A DNA stretch of 25,522 nucleotides from Phoronis australis (GCA_002633005.1 NMRA01000435.1:358297-383818), one strand, 5' to 3'; positions 10,301 through 18,572 are shown, numbered from the stretch's first letter. Numbers and translations: made by a program. The notes: generated from the letters alone by a model not told the origin.

Positions 10301-13300
10301 AGCTGAATGGGCAAGCATGACCTACACTTGTAGCGAATTACTCGGCAACTGTGGGAAGAGACCACCCACCAAGGACCATAATGTCCAATCTGTGACATTG
10401 GGAGTACGAGTTTTTAGTCGATCTCTGCCTTTAGCAGATGACAGTGCGAAGATTGGTTGAAATTATCAAAACAAGGTTTAGTGTCCTTTTATATCGATTT
10501 CTATGTGCCTGCTTGCTTTGTAGTCATCAACTGGCTCAACAGACAAATAAATGAATCCCAGCTGAATCAGCCACGCCACGGAACCTTCGAAATGCCATCG
10601 ACCCATGCTGTCAGCTATAAATCGCAAACTTCGGTCATGGTGAGTGTTTACGATACATAGATGTGTGATCACAAGGATCAAAGTTTTTTTTCCTCAAGAT
10701 CAATCCACATGCATGAGTCCCTTCAAACCTGTGGTAAAATCTCGCCGAATTAGGACACGATGCGGCAGACATTGTTTCATTAGCGATAGGTAGCACCAAA
10801 GTAATGCTTTACCACTTTCGAGTTGTATGCGATGGCTGCCGTTAGACAATGTTTTTGAAATTTGAGGGCACTGTTAGAAGCCTTTGAAAGATAAATGGGG
10901 CAATTTTGACGTTAATTTCATTTTTGTATTTTTGTGAGATTTTACTGTACATAAAGTCAAATTTGTAGCTCGTATGGTGAAGGTTGTTTTGAAAAGTAAA
11001 TCAAGGTTGGAAATTACTTATAAAACACGCAAGTTGAAAAATCTCACTTGATCCTGGATTTTTTTTGGAGGTGATCTTGTTATTTGTTATGGGTGACCAA
11101 GATGTAATTTGGGGGAATAACTCTGCATGATGCGGGTTTATGTATGTCTACGACTTTCATTTCGAGATTTTCACATTACCTGGGGGCACAGTTGCAGATT
11201 GGTTGGCAGTGCCGTTCCTACTGTAACTTAGCGTAGTTCAGAACAGAGAAACAACACTTTAAACTGAAAATTTCATGATCATTAATCAGAAAATGGTGAG
11301 ATTTGCTGTATAATAATTAGGGTTGGAAAGTGATTACATCACACCGTAACAACTACTTCAAATTGGAAACAAACAGCATGGCGGTGGCCTATTCCCTCGC
11401 ACTGGCATATTTGTTCAAACTGGCAAAATTCAACAAAACTAACTTTTTAGAATCCAGAGCTCATGCCACAGCATTTGTGAACCGTGCAGATTAGCATATC
11501 AACCATGCAGATTAGCATATCAACCATCCAGAATAGCATATCAACCATGCAGATTAGCATATCAACCATGCAGATTAGCATATCAACCATGCAGATTAGC
11601 ATATCAACCATGCAGATTAGCATATCAACCATGCAGATTAGCATGTCAACCATGCAGATTAGCATGTCAACCATGCAGATTAGCATGTCAACCATGCAGG
11701 TTAGCATGTCAACCATGCAGGTTAGCATATCAATCATGCAGATTAGCATATCAACCATGCAGGTTAGCATATCAACCATGCAGATTAGCATATCAACCAT
11801 GCAGAATAGCATATCAACCATGCAGATTAGCATATCAACCATGCAGATTAGCATATCAACCTTACAGATTAGCATATCAACCACACAGATTAGCATATCA
11901 ACCACACAGATTAGCATATCAACCACACAGATTAGCATATCAACCACACAGATTAGCATATCAACCACTTGGGCGTTATGCCGTAATGGTCAGACAAGTT
12001 AAAGTTGCTGGACACAAGTTTGGTGAATAAGGCGTTTTAAATTGAAATTAAACTGCATTTCTGTGTGTTACACATCAAAGCCACATGTCCTTGCATTCTT
12101 AAATAGGAATGGCAGAATAATTTAATGTCCAGGGAATTCTGAAACATTGTCTACCAAATGCCAATGACCTTAACATGTGCTTTGGCACTAAGCTCTCAAG
12201 TTAGTGAAAACTCGTTAAATCTTGTCTAGTTTGAATTCCAAACGATTTAAAACCAATCAAAACTGGTAAAACAAAACAAAACAGAGTCAGCGACACTTTA
12301 ATTGTTCCTATTCCGTTGTAAATAAAGAGTAGTTTGCAAACATTATTATACAGATGGTGACAGCGTTACGTATTCTTCTTTATTCCAGCAAAACTACAGC
12401 GTTCCAGCTATCACTTCACATCTATCGCCGTCAACACACGATAACCTTCAGTACAGACAACATCAGGTATGACAGGTGACTTGAGTGAGACAAGTAGTGT
12501 TGCTTTTTCTTTCGTTGGGGAAGATGGAGATTAATCGTACTTTGGAATTCCATTGTGGCAGCTAGCTGAGCCCATTTGTTTAGCCAACTGCACGACCCAT
12601 TCAGCTTGGCTTGCTTTTTGCCTTTAAATAGATTTATTGCCTTCCTTACAATGCAAAACTTATGAACTTTAAAAGTTTAAATGAAGGTACATGGTTTTAG
12701 GTTTGGCAAATTTGAGTCGATGTTGACCGTGGCAGTAGTTTAGGGTGAATTATCGTCATTGGTTTGATTTGAGCGTACATAATTTTAAAGTATTCTGCAT
12801 ACAATACGGTAACCAAATGGAAATTTTATTTTCAACAAATAAAATTTTCAACAAATAAAAATAAAGTTAAAGATCATTTTAGTCGTTGTAACTTGGTGTG
12901 TACTAAATGTTAATTTCATAAAACAACATTTAGTTTCCTATATTCACAGCAAGGTAATACGACTTCGAAAAATATAAAAATGAAACAAGTAACAAATTAC
13001 CATATTACACTGTAAAACAATCTGTTTTAATAGGTACATGCTATTCAAAGTTTACCACTGTTCAAAGTCAGTGATACCAATTGACTATACAACCTTGAAT
13101 CGGCAAAATAATCTCTGCTTAATTTTCATAGCTGATAACTGTTCGTAATGAAGCTTAAACCCCAGCAACGTGTTGTTTTTGTGCTCTTTGTTTGTGTTAC
13201 TACTTGTGTGGGAGCAAGGTTTGCTTCTCGGTCTACTGTTAGCAGTTTAAGCAGGGCATTACTTTTATTTTGCGTCCTCTTATATGTACATGTATGTGCT

Positions 13301-15295
13301 GGGTGAATATTACTGCCATCTATGTCTGACGCACATCCATCCATCCATCTCACATCTGTGCGGCGTCCACAGCTGTTTCTCCCTGAAACCCTCGCAGGAA
13401 CATGAATGGACGATTTTGGACGAATTTGGCTCTTGTTTGCCGCCAGTGGAAATTTATTATTTTTTTTATTGATTTTTGACGGCTACCTCTATATCTGACA
13501 AATGGTTTGAAGGATTTTCATGCAATTCAATACTAATCTTTTCCTATCAACTAGAGTGTGGTGGAAGGTGACTTTGGGGCAGATATGAATACTGCTATGT
13601 CTCCCCGTGGAAGTTTATTTTTTTGCTCTTACCTCATATCTATTTTATAAAGGATCGTCACGAAATTGGTTGATATGTCAGCCTTTTATGTCAGAAAGGT
13701 AACACGGCAGTCCCTAAAACTGCCACTAGGGATGTGTTTTCAAGTTCGTTACTCGTTGTCTTCGGTGGACCTCTCCATCTGCAACAGGCCTAATCATTGT
13801 ATTTGCTTTCTTATGAATTGTAATCATCTTTATTTTCTGCCATTAGGTGCAGGGGAGTCGAAGCGGGCTCCCGGTTCCCATCAATAAGAGCACACCACTG
13901 TCAGCAATCAGCGGAAACCTCACAGAGACGCCGAAAACTGGAAAAGAAAAGTTAGTTCCCTGACTTTGCCAAATTTTGGTATTCATAAGCGTTGTCATGC
14001 AATAGTACTGAGTGCTGGATGCGGGGAAAAATCGCAGTTTTGTTGCCTAAGCCGGTGTCCCTTCTATAGACGCAATACACTCATGAAAACGTCATGATCA
14101 TGCAAGTCTTCTCAAGATATCCCCATGCATGGCAAGCATAGCGCATGATCATGCTTCCTTACATTGTAAGGTTCTTGCTGCTCAGCCTTGGCATAAGGTC
14201 TGTATCCTTGTTGGTTGAAAACCAGCATAAGGTCTTACAAACCTTTTGCAGATATCCTGCTGTGAGCTATAGATTCACCTTACAAAATGTGTATTTATAA
14301 AAAAGTTAACTTGTCTACACTTGTTGCAAAAAATTACAATTCAAGACGTTTGGAAAATTCACATTAAATTTTCTCCAGGCCTGTAACTTCGGGAGAAATT
14401 TCGAGTGAGTTTTTCCAGAGGTTTTGAATTATAATGTCTGACCTCAAGTACTTGGTACATGATAACATACATCATTTACTGGGTATATTTTATTTATCAA
14501 ATAGTTACCATTTCCGGGGAAATAAAATATTGCAAGTACAGCATAGAGCTGTGAAGTTTCACCAATTTAGGGCTCAATGTGGCTGACGTTTTATTTCATC
14601 ATTTTCCGCTTGGATAAATGCTTTTCCATGTTTAAGTTGTTTCCATAGTTACCACAAGGCAATGTTTTTAACAACTTTGGCCATTAATGTTGGAAGCTCT
14701 TCAACAAAAAAAGAAAAATGTCGCTTTTAATAATTAACAGCTTATTATTTAAAATGACTTATTCTTATGATATAGGCAAAAATTGAATTTCGGGCCTCAA
14801 AAGTGAGGCCCACCCAAATTAATAGAGTGGGCCTCGTGTTTGACGTCCGAAATTCAATTTTTGCCCATGTCATTTTAAATGATAAGCTGTTAATTGTTTT
14901 TGTCCAAAATTAGTGAGATTTCACTGTAGCAAAGTTTTATCTCCTGCTGAGTGTCATTCAAATCTTCTTGAACTTCAGTTGTGTAAAGCTGAACACTGAA
15001 TTAACCTGTTCAAAATTTCAGTGACCCACCGTTGGATGCAAAATACCTGCAGAGAAATGAGACTACGGGTCCTCTAAGAAGTTCGTTGCCCTCAGTGGCT
15101 CCTCTTCCATTCAGCCAGCCCACCCTCATTCAACGTCCTCAAGGACAGAGGGTCCTGCCAAAACCTGTCAGTCAACCGTCAGAACCAGTGGGCCTTCCCT
15201 CTAGACACGTCAATCAAGTACCTGTGCCAAGAGCTCCTCCCAGACCTGCCAGTCAACCACTTCTTGCTTCGGCCTACTTTCCGACTAAAGCTTGA
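1315..15295 (+). CDS. SASS6: Spindle assembly abnormal protein 6 homolog (SAS-6), 14 exons, first exon off window
   Basis: SAS-6 is the structural core of the centriole cartwheel: its head domains join into a nine-spoked ring and its coiled coil forms the spokes. Exons by eye: 1315-1394, 3058-3162, 4456-4630, 5028-5105, 5846-5965, 6417-6533, 7653-7769, 8162-8305, 9183-9308, 9592-9673, 10524-10639, 12389-12466, 13847-13950, 15022-15295. All have AG/GT borders and matching phases, and together give 571 codons plus a stop. The head domain shows [22 protein letters not shown] and [13 protein letters not shown]; the Phe of NPFKHL (codon 4538-4540) is where family structures place the head-to-head contact. 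A long heptad-rich coiled coil follows, with conserved [28 protein letters not shown] and [11 protein letters not shown]. The proline-rich tail ends in SAYFPTKA, like the vertebrate tail. Two parts are missing: the first ~40 residues (exon off the left edge) and about 50 coiled-coil residues expected between 6533 and 7653. Allowing for both, the length equals the ~650-residue vertebrate protein. Confidence 0.95.
1395..2394. other. SAS-6 intron, no recognised feature
   Basis: This is the first part of the intron between exons 1315-1394 and 3058-3162. Short open frames occur on both strands (for example 1553-1807 minus), but none shows a recognisable domain or fits the SAS-6 reading frame. Confidence 0.4.
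2395..2669. mobile_element. Non-autonomous DNA transposon (MITE-like) with TIRs and target duplication
   Basis: The direct repeat ATGCTTGAC occurs at 2395-2403 and 2661-2669. Just inside are inverted ends: ATGCGTGCACCCAG on the left and CTGGGTGCGCGCAT on the right, 13 of 14 bases complementary. Because target copy and terminus overlap, the duplication could be 7 to 9 bp. Weaker inverted similarity goes on inward for about 60 bp through G-rich tracts to GCGAAGTGG (about 2450) and its complement (about 2610). The interior of about 150 bp encodes nothing recognisable. A 7-9-bp duplication suits hAT or Mutator-type elements; the long imperfect ends lean to the latter. It sits in a SAS-6 intron. 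Confidence 0.75.
2670..3057. other. SAS-6 intron, no recognised feature
   Basis: AT-rich intron sequence leading to the acceptor ATTACAG just before 3058. I see no repeat or gene in it. Confidence 0.4.
3163..4455. other. SAS-6 intron with a possible transposon terminus near 3386
   Basis: The sequence TACAGTGAAGCCCTCTTAAT near 3386 resembles the termini of TA-inserting DNA transposons and recalls the complement of the fold-back element's end at 14928. No opposite terminus was found. The rest of the intron is AT-rich with no gene. Confidence 0.3.
4631..5027. other. SAS-6 intron, no recognised feature
   Basis: The intron lies between the head-domain exon (donor AGG|GTGAGA at 4631) and the first coiled-coil exon (acceptor ATTTTAG before 5028). 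Nothing else is recognised. Confidence 0.4.
5432..5640. repeat. Direct tandem duplication of a 91/98-bp unit plus a partial third copy
   Basis: Unit 1 is 5432-5522, unit 2 is 5523-5620, and a third copy starting GAAACTTTCT runs from 5621 for about 20 bases. The blocks TTTGTAAGCGTCAAGTAACT and TCCTGGTTGGTTTATGAAA are identical between units. The length difference lies mainly in a T run and a short stretch after GAAA. It sits in the intron 5106-5845, which is otherwise featureless. Confidence 0.9.
5966..6416. other. SAS-6 intron, no recognised feature
   Basis: The donor is CAA|GTAAGAC at 5966 and the acceptor is AATTGTAG before 6417. No repeat or gene is recognised. An open minus-strand frame across 5838-6296 overlaps a SAS-6 exon antisense and has no recognisable domain. 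Confidence 0.4.
6510..6660. repeat. 31-bp tandem array that starts inside a SAS-6 exon and includes its splice donor
   Basis: Unit 1 (6510-6540) contains the last 24 bases of exon 6417-6533 and the first seven of the intron (GTAAGAG). It is followed by a copy with a 4-base deletion (6541-6567) and three full-length copies (6568-6598, 6599-6629, 6630-6660). Each full copy keeps the TATGA...GAGGC(A/T)GCCAATA core. The last two also keep donor-like sequence, AGGGTGAGAG and AGGGTAAAAT. Reading past the true donor meets TGA within six codons. Confidence 0.9.
6661..7652. other. SAS-6 intron where a coiled-coil exon is expected but absent
   Basis: The protein runs collinearly with vertebrate SAS-6 up to EAASR (exon end 6533) and resumes at [17 protein letters not shown] (7653). 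About 50 residues that lie between these points in vertebrates have no coding sequence that I can find here. Both flanking junctions are phase 0, so their absence does not break the frame. An undetermined base (n) stands at 6750. From about 7385 to 7535 there is one copy of a dispersed repeat that recurs near 11105. Confidence 0.6.
7385..7535. repeat. Dispersed repeat, copy 1
   Basis: The core GGGGAATAACACTGCATGAT followed by GCGG recurs near 11112 with one change in its first 20 bases. After it, both copies have a TTTTCAC(G/A)TTAC block at a similar distance and a TTAGCGTAG block further on. The edges are uncertain. Confidence 0.6.
7907..7920 (+). promoter_or_regulatory. CTCF-like motif, copy 1
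   Basis: GCACCAGGGGGCGC matches the vertebrate CTCF core CCASYAGRKGGCRS at 13 of 14 positions. Only the first base differs. Binding is not shown. Confidence 0.4.
7944..7957 (+). promoter_or_regulatory. CTCF-like motif, copy 2
   Basis: GCACCAGGTGGCGC also matches 13 of 14 core positions, in the same orientation and 37 bases from copy 1. The single difference between copies falls at a position where the consensus allows G or T. Confidence 0.4.
8306..9182. other. SAS-6 intron, no recognised feature
   Basis: AT-rich intron of about 880 bases with donor AAG|GTATTGG and acceptor TTATTTAG. A minus-strand open frame at 8873-9076 has no recognisable domain. Confidence 0.4.
10249..10420. repeat. Dispersed repeat, second family, copy 1
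   Basis: This lies in the SAS-6 intron 9674-10523. It shares AAATTTGAAAACTCCTT, GGCAAGC(A/G)TGAC and a (CCA/CGT)CAAG(G/A)ACC block, in the same order and spacing, with 18400-18572 in the spacer after the dynein gene. The rest of this intron, including a YY1-like GGCGGCCATTTTG near 9855, holds no gene. Confidence 0.65.
11105..11230. repeat. Dispersed repeat, copy 2
   Basis: The core GGGGAATAACTCTGCATGAT matches the copy near 7396, with the same later blocks (TTTTCACATTAC, CTTAGCGTAG). The copies differ widely between these blocks, so the insertions are old. Confidence 0.6.
11484..11966. repeat. 21-bp minisatellite, 23 head-to-tail copies
   Basis: The unit is (A)TGCAGATTAGCATATCAACC in a strict 21-base period with no length change in any copy. 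Variants are clustered: GCATGTC in copies 8-11, CAGGTTAG in copies 11, 12 and 14, and CACACAG in copies 20-23. This shows recent spread of single units. As 21 is a multiple of three, both strands stay open as seven-residue repeats (MQISIST and MVDMLIC types); I take these to be by-products, since the array lies inside the SAS-6 intron 10640-12388. Each unit has ATTAGCAT, the complement of ATGCTAAT. Confidence 0.95.
12467..13379. other. SAS-6 intron, no recognised gene
   Basis: AT-rich intron sequence. Short motifs are duplicated (ATTTTCAACAAATAAA near 12830 and 12845; CCATCCATCCATC near 13337). No coding sequence is recognised. Confidence 0.4.
13380..13680. repeat. Degenerate repeat units in a SAS-6 intron
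   Basis: Three blocks resemble one another: GGACGATTTTGGACGAATTTGG, GAAGGATTTTCATGCAATTC and AAGGATCGTCACGAAATTGG. Between them a GTGGAA(A/G)TTTATT(A/T)TTTTTT block occurs twice, near 13447 and 13606. This looks like an old tandem or transposon-derived repeat; its edges cannot be fixed by eye. Confidence 0.4.
13951..14731. other. SAS-6 intron with one weak X-box-like site
   Basis: No gene is seen. GTTTCCATAGTTAC at 14639-14652 matches the RFX X-box consensus RYYNYYATRRNRAC at 13 of 14 positions, which at this size could be chance. Confidence 0.3.
14732..14928. mobile_element. Fold-back (MITE-like) element with a long interrupted hairpin
   Basis: Three pairs of inverted segments are nested: 14732-14758 with 14869-14895 (one mismatch in 27), 14775-14793 with 14847-14865 (19 of 19), and 14805-14813 with 14827-14835 (9 of 9). 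The loop is AT-rich. The left inner arm also has a small hairpin, GGGCCTC/GAGGCCC. On the right the sequence continues to TTTCACTGTA (14919-14928), a typical end for TA-inserting DNA transposons. No matching left end is visible, so the element is probably truncated. It lies in the last SAS-6 intron. Confidence 0.75.
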
Positions 15296-15399
15296 TTAGA
15301 CTATGTTGTGTAAATTATTGTTATTTGTAAAGTGTTGATGGATATAAATATTGTAAACAATTATTATAACTGACATTTGTAAATCTTTTAATGTATGAT

Positions 15400-15405
15400 A
15401 ATAAA
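15400..15405 (+). terminator. SAS-6 poly(A) signal
   Basis: AATAAA lies about 105 bases after the SAS-6 stop codon, within an AT-rich 3' untranslated region. Confidence 0.75.
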
Positions 15406-16500
15406 TGTGTCTTGAAAATACATTAGCTCTTGAGCTGTGGGGGTACATTTCCAACTTCCACAAATAATTTAGGACTGAAAATACTTTTTAGGGGATTATA
15501 TTTGAGTAGGGTAGACTTTGCTTTGCTTTGACCAGAGCTCTAAACCAGCAAAATCGTTGTGTTATTAGAATTTTCTTAGCAGTTGTCGACTACTGGACGT
15601 TAGCTTCCATCATGAGCTGAGGTTGTGTGTTCCAATCCTTGCCTTTGTGCTGTTATAAAGAACACATCCTTGTCTATAATGTCATCTTCAGTCTGTGCAT
15701 GTTTATTATAAGATCTTGAAACACATGGAAATTATACTTAAAACCACATAGATTATAAAAACCTGTTTTTGGATTGAACACATTTTTATTATTTTTTTCA
15801 TTGCCATGGCATTCCTAACAGCACTCACCGCATAGGGACGGATATTCGCTGTGGCAAACTATTTCGTGTGACTACTTTCCCTTGATCCCCTGTGGTTCGT
15901 ATAGCTTTTTGTCGTGGTGAATTTTTTTCTGCTTAAACTGATCACGGACTATTTCGGGTGACTACTTTCCCTTGATCCCCTGTGGTTCATATAGCTTTTT
16001 GTCGTGGTGAAAATTTTTCTGCATAAACTGATCACGGTCTAAGCCATGGTCATTGAAAGGAGAAATCTGTAACTATTTCAACATTCCACGTATTGGTATC
16101 CCTGCACGGGAGGTACAACTGAAACTACAACACGGGACTGCAACGCTACTGTGGAGATTAAGCTTGCAATTATGTGATCGTGTTCTCCAGGATCTGTAAC
16201 AGTGCATTTCGATAAGTTGAGATTCCATCGTATCTTGTTCGGGTAAAAAAAAAACGCTCAGCGTTCCTTTGAGAAGCTTTAAACATCCTTTAATCATAGC
16301 AAATAAGCTCAAACCGCCAATTCGCCTATTTATTAGGCTAGGTGCGAGATAACATGACTATAAAATCTACCGCAAATAAATGAATAATACAACTAACTGA
16401 TAAATCACCTTTCTGATACCACTCGTGCTTAGAACCAATGAAGGACACATAATAGTGGTGTTTGTTTTTTCCCGACGTTGCTGGGTGAGACGCAGAGTTG
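15406..16500. other. Spacer between SAS-6 and the dynein light chain gene
   Basis: Apart from the 90-bp tandem duplication at 15858-16037 I recognise nothing. The minus-strand frame at 16073-16312 has no domain. Confidence 0.4.
15858..16037. repeat. Exact-length 90-bp tandem duplication
   Basis: Copies at 15858-15947 and 15948-16037 have no length difference and only about five to seven substitutions (for example TTCGTGTG/TTCGGGTG, GGTTCGTA/GGTTCATA, TGCTTAAA/TGCATAAA). This points to a fairly recent duplication. Confidence 0.95.
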
Positions 16501-16503
16501 ATC

Positions 16504-16510
16504 TATAAAA
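16504..16510 (+). promoter_or_regulatory. Possible TATA box of the dynein light chain gene
   Basis: TATAAAA is followed about 80 bases later by a strong donor-like GTAAGT at 16591. An acceptor-like TTTGTGTTTTAG ends at 17462, just before the coding start. A short 5' untranslated exon at about 16530-16590 is therefore possible, but this is inference only. Confidence 0.3.
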
Positions 16511-17181
16511 GTTTGCCAGCACGTACCAAGTTGGTAAACAGTGTCTCGGGTCGAGAGACGCAAATACTCGGCAAAAGAACTGAATTCAACGTAAGTTCGC
16601 TTGCAACTTCTGTTACAATAGTTAGCAGGGCTTGGAATTTTCCTCTTTTAAGAGGATTTCCTATTTTTTTTCGTTTCGATTTCCTCTTGTTGGATTTTCA
16701 GTTTCTTCTTTTTTCGTCTCTTTTTTATCAGTATTTTGACTTTATTTATGCAAAAATGTTATTTTACTTAAATTTTACACGAAAAATACTTCTATCACAC
16801 AAGCTTGTTTACTTGAGGAACTATACGCCACCTGCAAAATTTTCCTTTTGTCATTGGTCACTCCAAGCTCTGAGTTGGAGGCAATCCTTCATGACTATTT
16901 TGTTCTCGGCTAAAACTAACAAAGACTGTTTAGATTTGTTTATTCTCAGCAGCAGTAGTTCATGTACCGTTTTATCAAAGGTCGTAAGTCTGGTAGGCAC
17001 GTTTTTGCGAAGGTGCTTTTCTAAGAGCGAAATAAATACTGACGCAAATTTGATCATAGTTCACATTCAAGTTGAAAGCCCACTTTCATAAACCACGTTA
17101 ATGAATTGTTTGTCAATAAAAATTGAAGAATTCGCCTGGGTTGACGACCTTCCACAACACGGGGACCCGGTTGTGCATTTT

Positions 17182-17195
17182 GTTCCCATAGTAAC
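17182..17195 (+). promoter_or_regulatory. RFX X-box upstream of the dynein light chain gene
   Basis: GTTCCCATAGTAAC fits the X-box consensus RYYNYYATRRNRAC at all 14 positions, and the stricter palindrome GTTNCCATGGNAAC at all but one. RFX factors switch on ciliary genes through this site, usually within a few hundred bases of the start. Here it lies about 280 bases before the ATG of a probable ciliary dynein light chain. Confidence 0.65.
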
Positions 17196-17475
17196 TTTGC
17201 ATTCGAGCATTTTGTTGTGATGTTCATGGATCATTGTTCACGAAGTGTTGAATTGATTGGTTGAATTTATTTTATCAGCATAAATGCACGATACAATATT
17301 AACAAGTACATGTGAAGCAAAAGGAAAATCAAATGCATACGTAGAATGTAGATGATAAAAATCGTGTTAACAGGATAATAAAGTTTAAAATTTTCTTCTG
17401 TGGCTCAGCTTAAATTTTGTGACCATTGGTATTTGATGAACAATGAGGCTTTTGTGTTTTAGATCCAGCGACACA

Positions 17476-18180
17476 ATGCCTGAGAGAGCCAGTAAATTCG
17501 TGAAGACTAGTGACTCCCACGACCACGGACATCATCACCATCACGACCCGAAGCATCACGGGCACCAAAACGACCAACACGGACAACAGGGTCACGACCA
17601 CCACCACAAACACCCACAGCACAAAAACTTGCATCGCTATGACAACACAGCTAGCAGTGTACGCGGTCATCGTCCACGAGCCGGCACGTGGCACGGTAAA
17701 GACGCGCCATCTGGGTCCGCCAGCCACCCGACACCTGGCGGAAGCCGACATCCCAGCAGGCATCATCACTTTGGTCAAATGAGTGACGACAAATCGAGTG
17801 ACAAATTCAGTCATGGGGGTATCGTAGAATACGAAAACACCTATAAGTTAGAACCAGATTGCAAGTTTCGTCAGAGTCAAGTTGAATCGATTATAAACGA
17901 AGTACTACGTGACGAACTGGAGAACCAAACCTACGTTCCAACTGTGATGTGTGAAAAGAGTAAAACGATCAGCGAAATTTTAAAGGACAAAGTGAAAGTC
18001 CTTGATCTAAAAAGATATAAGATTGTCACTTGGGTGACAATAAGCGAAAGAAACAAGCAGTCGTTAATGATTGCATCCAGATGTATGGCCGATATTAAAA
18101 ATGACAACTACGCCTGTGGCAACTTTAAGAATACGTCATTACAAGCGACTGGTTTAGTTTTTGCAATGTATGCCGAGTGA
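17476..18180 (+). CDS. Tctex-type dynein light chain (TCTEX1D/DYNLT5-like) with His-rich N-terminus
   Basis: The 234-residue frame has no intron. The start chosen is MPERASK at 17476; an in-frame ATG 33 bases earlier (17443) would lie before a likely splice acceptor (TTTGTGTTTTAG, ending 17462). Residues 120-234 form a Tctex1 domain: ENTYKLEP, KTISEILKDKVK, LKRYKIVTWVTI, QSLMIASRCM, and the closing LVFAMYAE, all as in the TCTEX1D1/DYNLT5 group. These small light chains dimerise on dynein intermediate chains and, in this subgroup, are linked to cilia or sperm tails; which dynein this one joins is not shown. Residues 15-53 hold 18 histidines, and residues 54-119 are basic, Ser/Gly-rich and probably disordered. 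This extension makes it longer than the ~110-180 residues usual in the family. Which orthologue it is remains open. Confidence 0.88.
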   Translation: MPERASKFVKTSDSHDHGHHHHHDPKHHGHQNDQHGQQGHDHHHKHPQHKNLHRYDNTASSVRGHRPRAGTWHGKDAPSGSASHPTPGGSRHPSRHHHFGQMSDDKSSDKFSHGGIVEYENTYKLEPDCKFRQSQVESIINEVLRDELENQTYVPTVMCEKSKTISEILKDKVKVLDLKRYKIVTWVTISERNKQSLMIASRCMADIKNDNYACGNFKNTSLQATGLVFAMYAE

Positions 18181-18198
18181 AAATTAAAATGCAATCAA

Positions 18199-18204
18199 AA
18201 TAAA
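18199..18204 (+). terminator. Poly(A) signal of the dynein light chain gene
   Basis: AATAAA lies about 20 bases after the stop codon at 18180, which would give a very short 3' untranslated region. Confidence 0.6.
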
Positions 18205-18296
18205 CATACGACTAGCACGGCAGTAACATCAATTGCAAAAGAAATATATTTGTGAGTGTGGTGCTAATTACTTTTGTGTTTAGCTGATATTGTATA

Positions 18297-18356
18297 ATTT
18301 CTCTCTCCCTCCCTCTCCCCCTCACCCACTCCCTCTGCCTCTCCTTCCTTCTCCTC
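18297..18356. repeat. Pyrimidine-only tract next to an undetermined base
   Basis: About 55 bases consist almost wholly of C and T on the plus strand, ending at an n at 18357. Such tracts are unstable and hard to sequence, which fits the undetermined base. Confidence 0.8.
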
Positions 18357-18399
18357 NTGAAAATAATTCATTTACATACAGATGTACAAAATTATGTTA

Positions 18400-18572
18400 T
18401 GTAACCCTTGACTATCCTCCAAAGTTTGGAGCAAAATTTGAAAACTCCTTACAAAATCTGCTAAATGCCGGGGCAAGCGTGACATACGCAGGGCGAGTTA
18501 GACGACAGCTGTAGGTAAAGACAGCCCGTCAAGAACCAAACTATACAATCTAACACTGAGATTATGTGTTTT
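18400..18572. repeat. Dispersed repeat, second family, copy 2
   Basis: Shares ordered blocks with 10249-10420: AAATTTGAAAACTCCTT, GGCAAGCGTGAC, GTCAAGAACC, then a similar run to GTGTTTTA. It keeps the same orientation relative to the plus strand. Confidence 0.65.

Noticed and set aside
11447-12002. Long open frames on both strands (about 172 codons each) made of seven-residue repeats
   Set aside because: They arise from a 21-bp tandem array whose period is a multiple of three, within a SAS-6 intron. No unique protein sequence is present.
16498-17091. Plus-strand open frame of about 197 codons before the dynein gene
   Set aside because: It opens with TTG, is rich in Phe, Leu and Ser from AT- and T-rich DNA, has no domain, and covers the likely promoter of the next gene.
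17410-17814. Minus-strand open frame of 134 codons
   Set aside because: It is the antisense of the dynein light chain exon; its Val-rich content mirrors the His codons.
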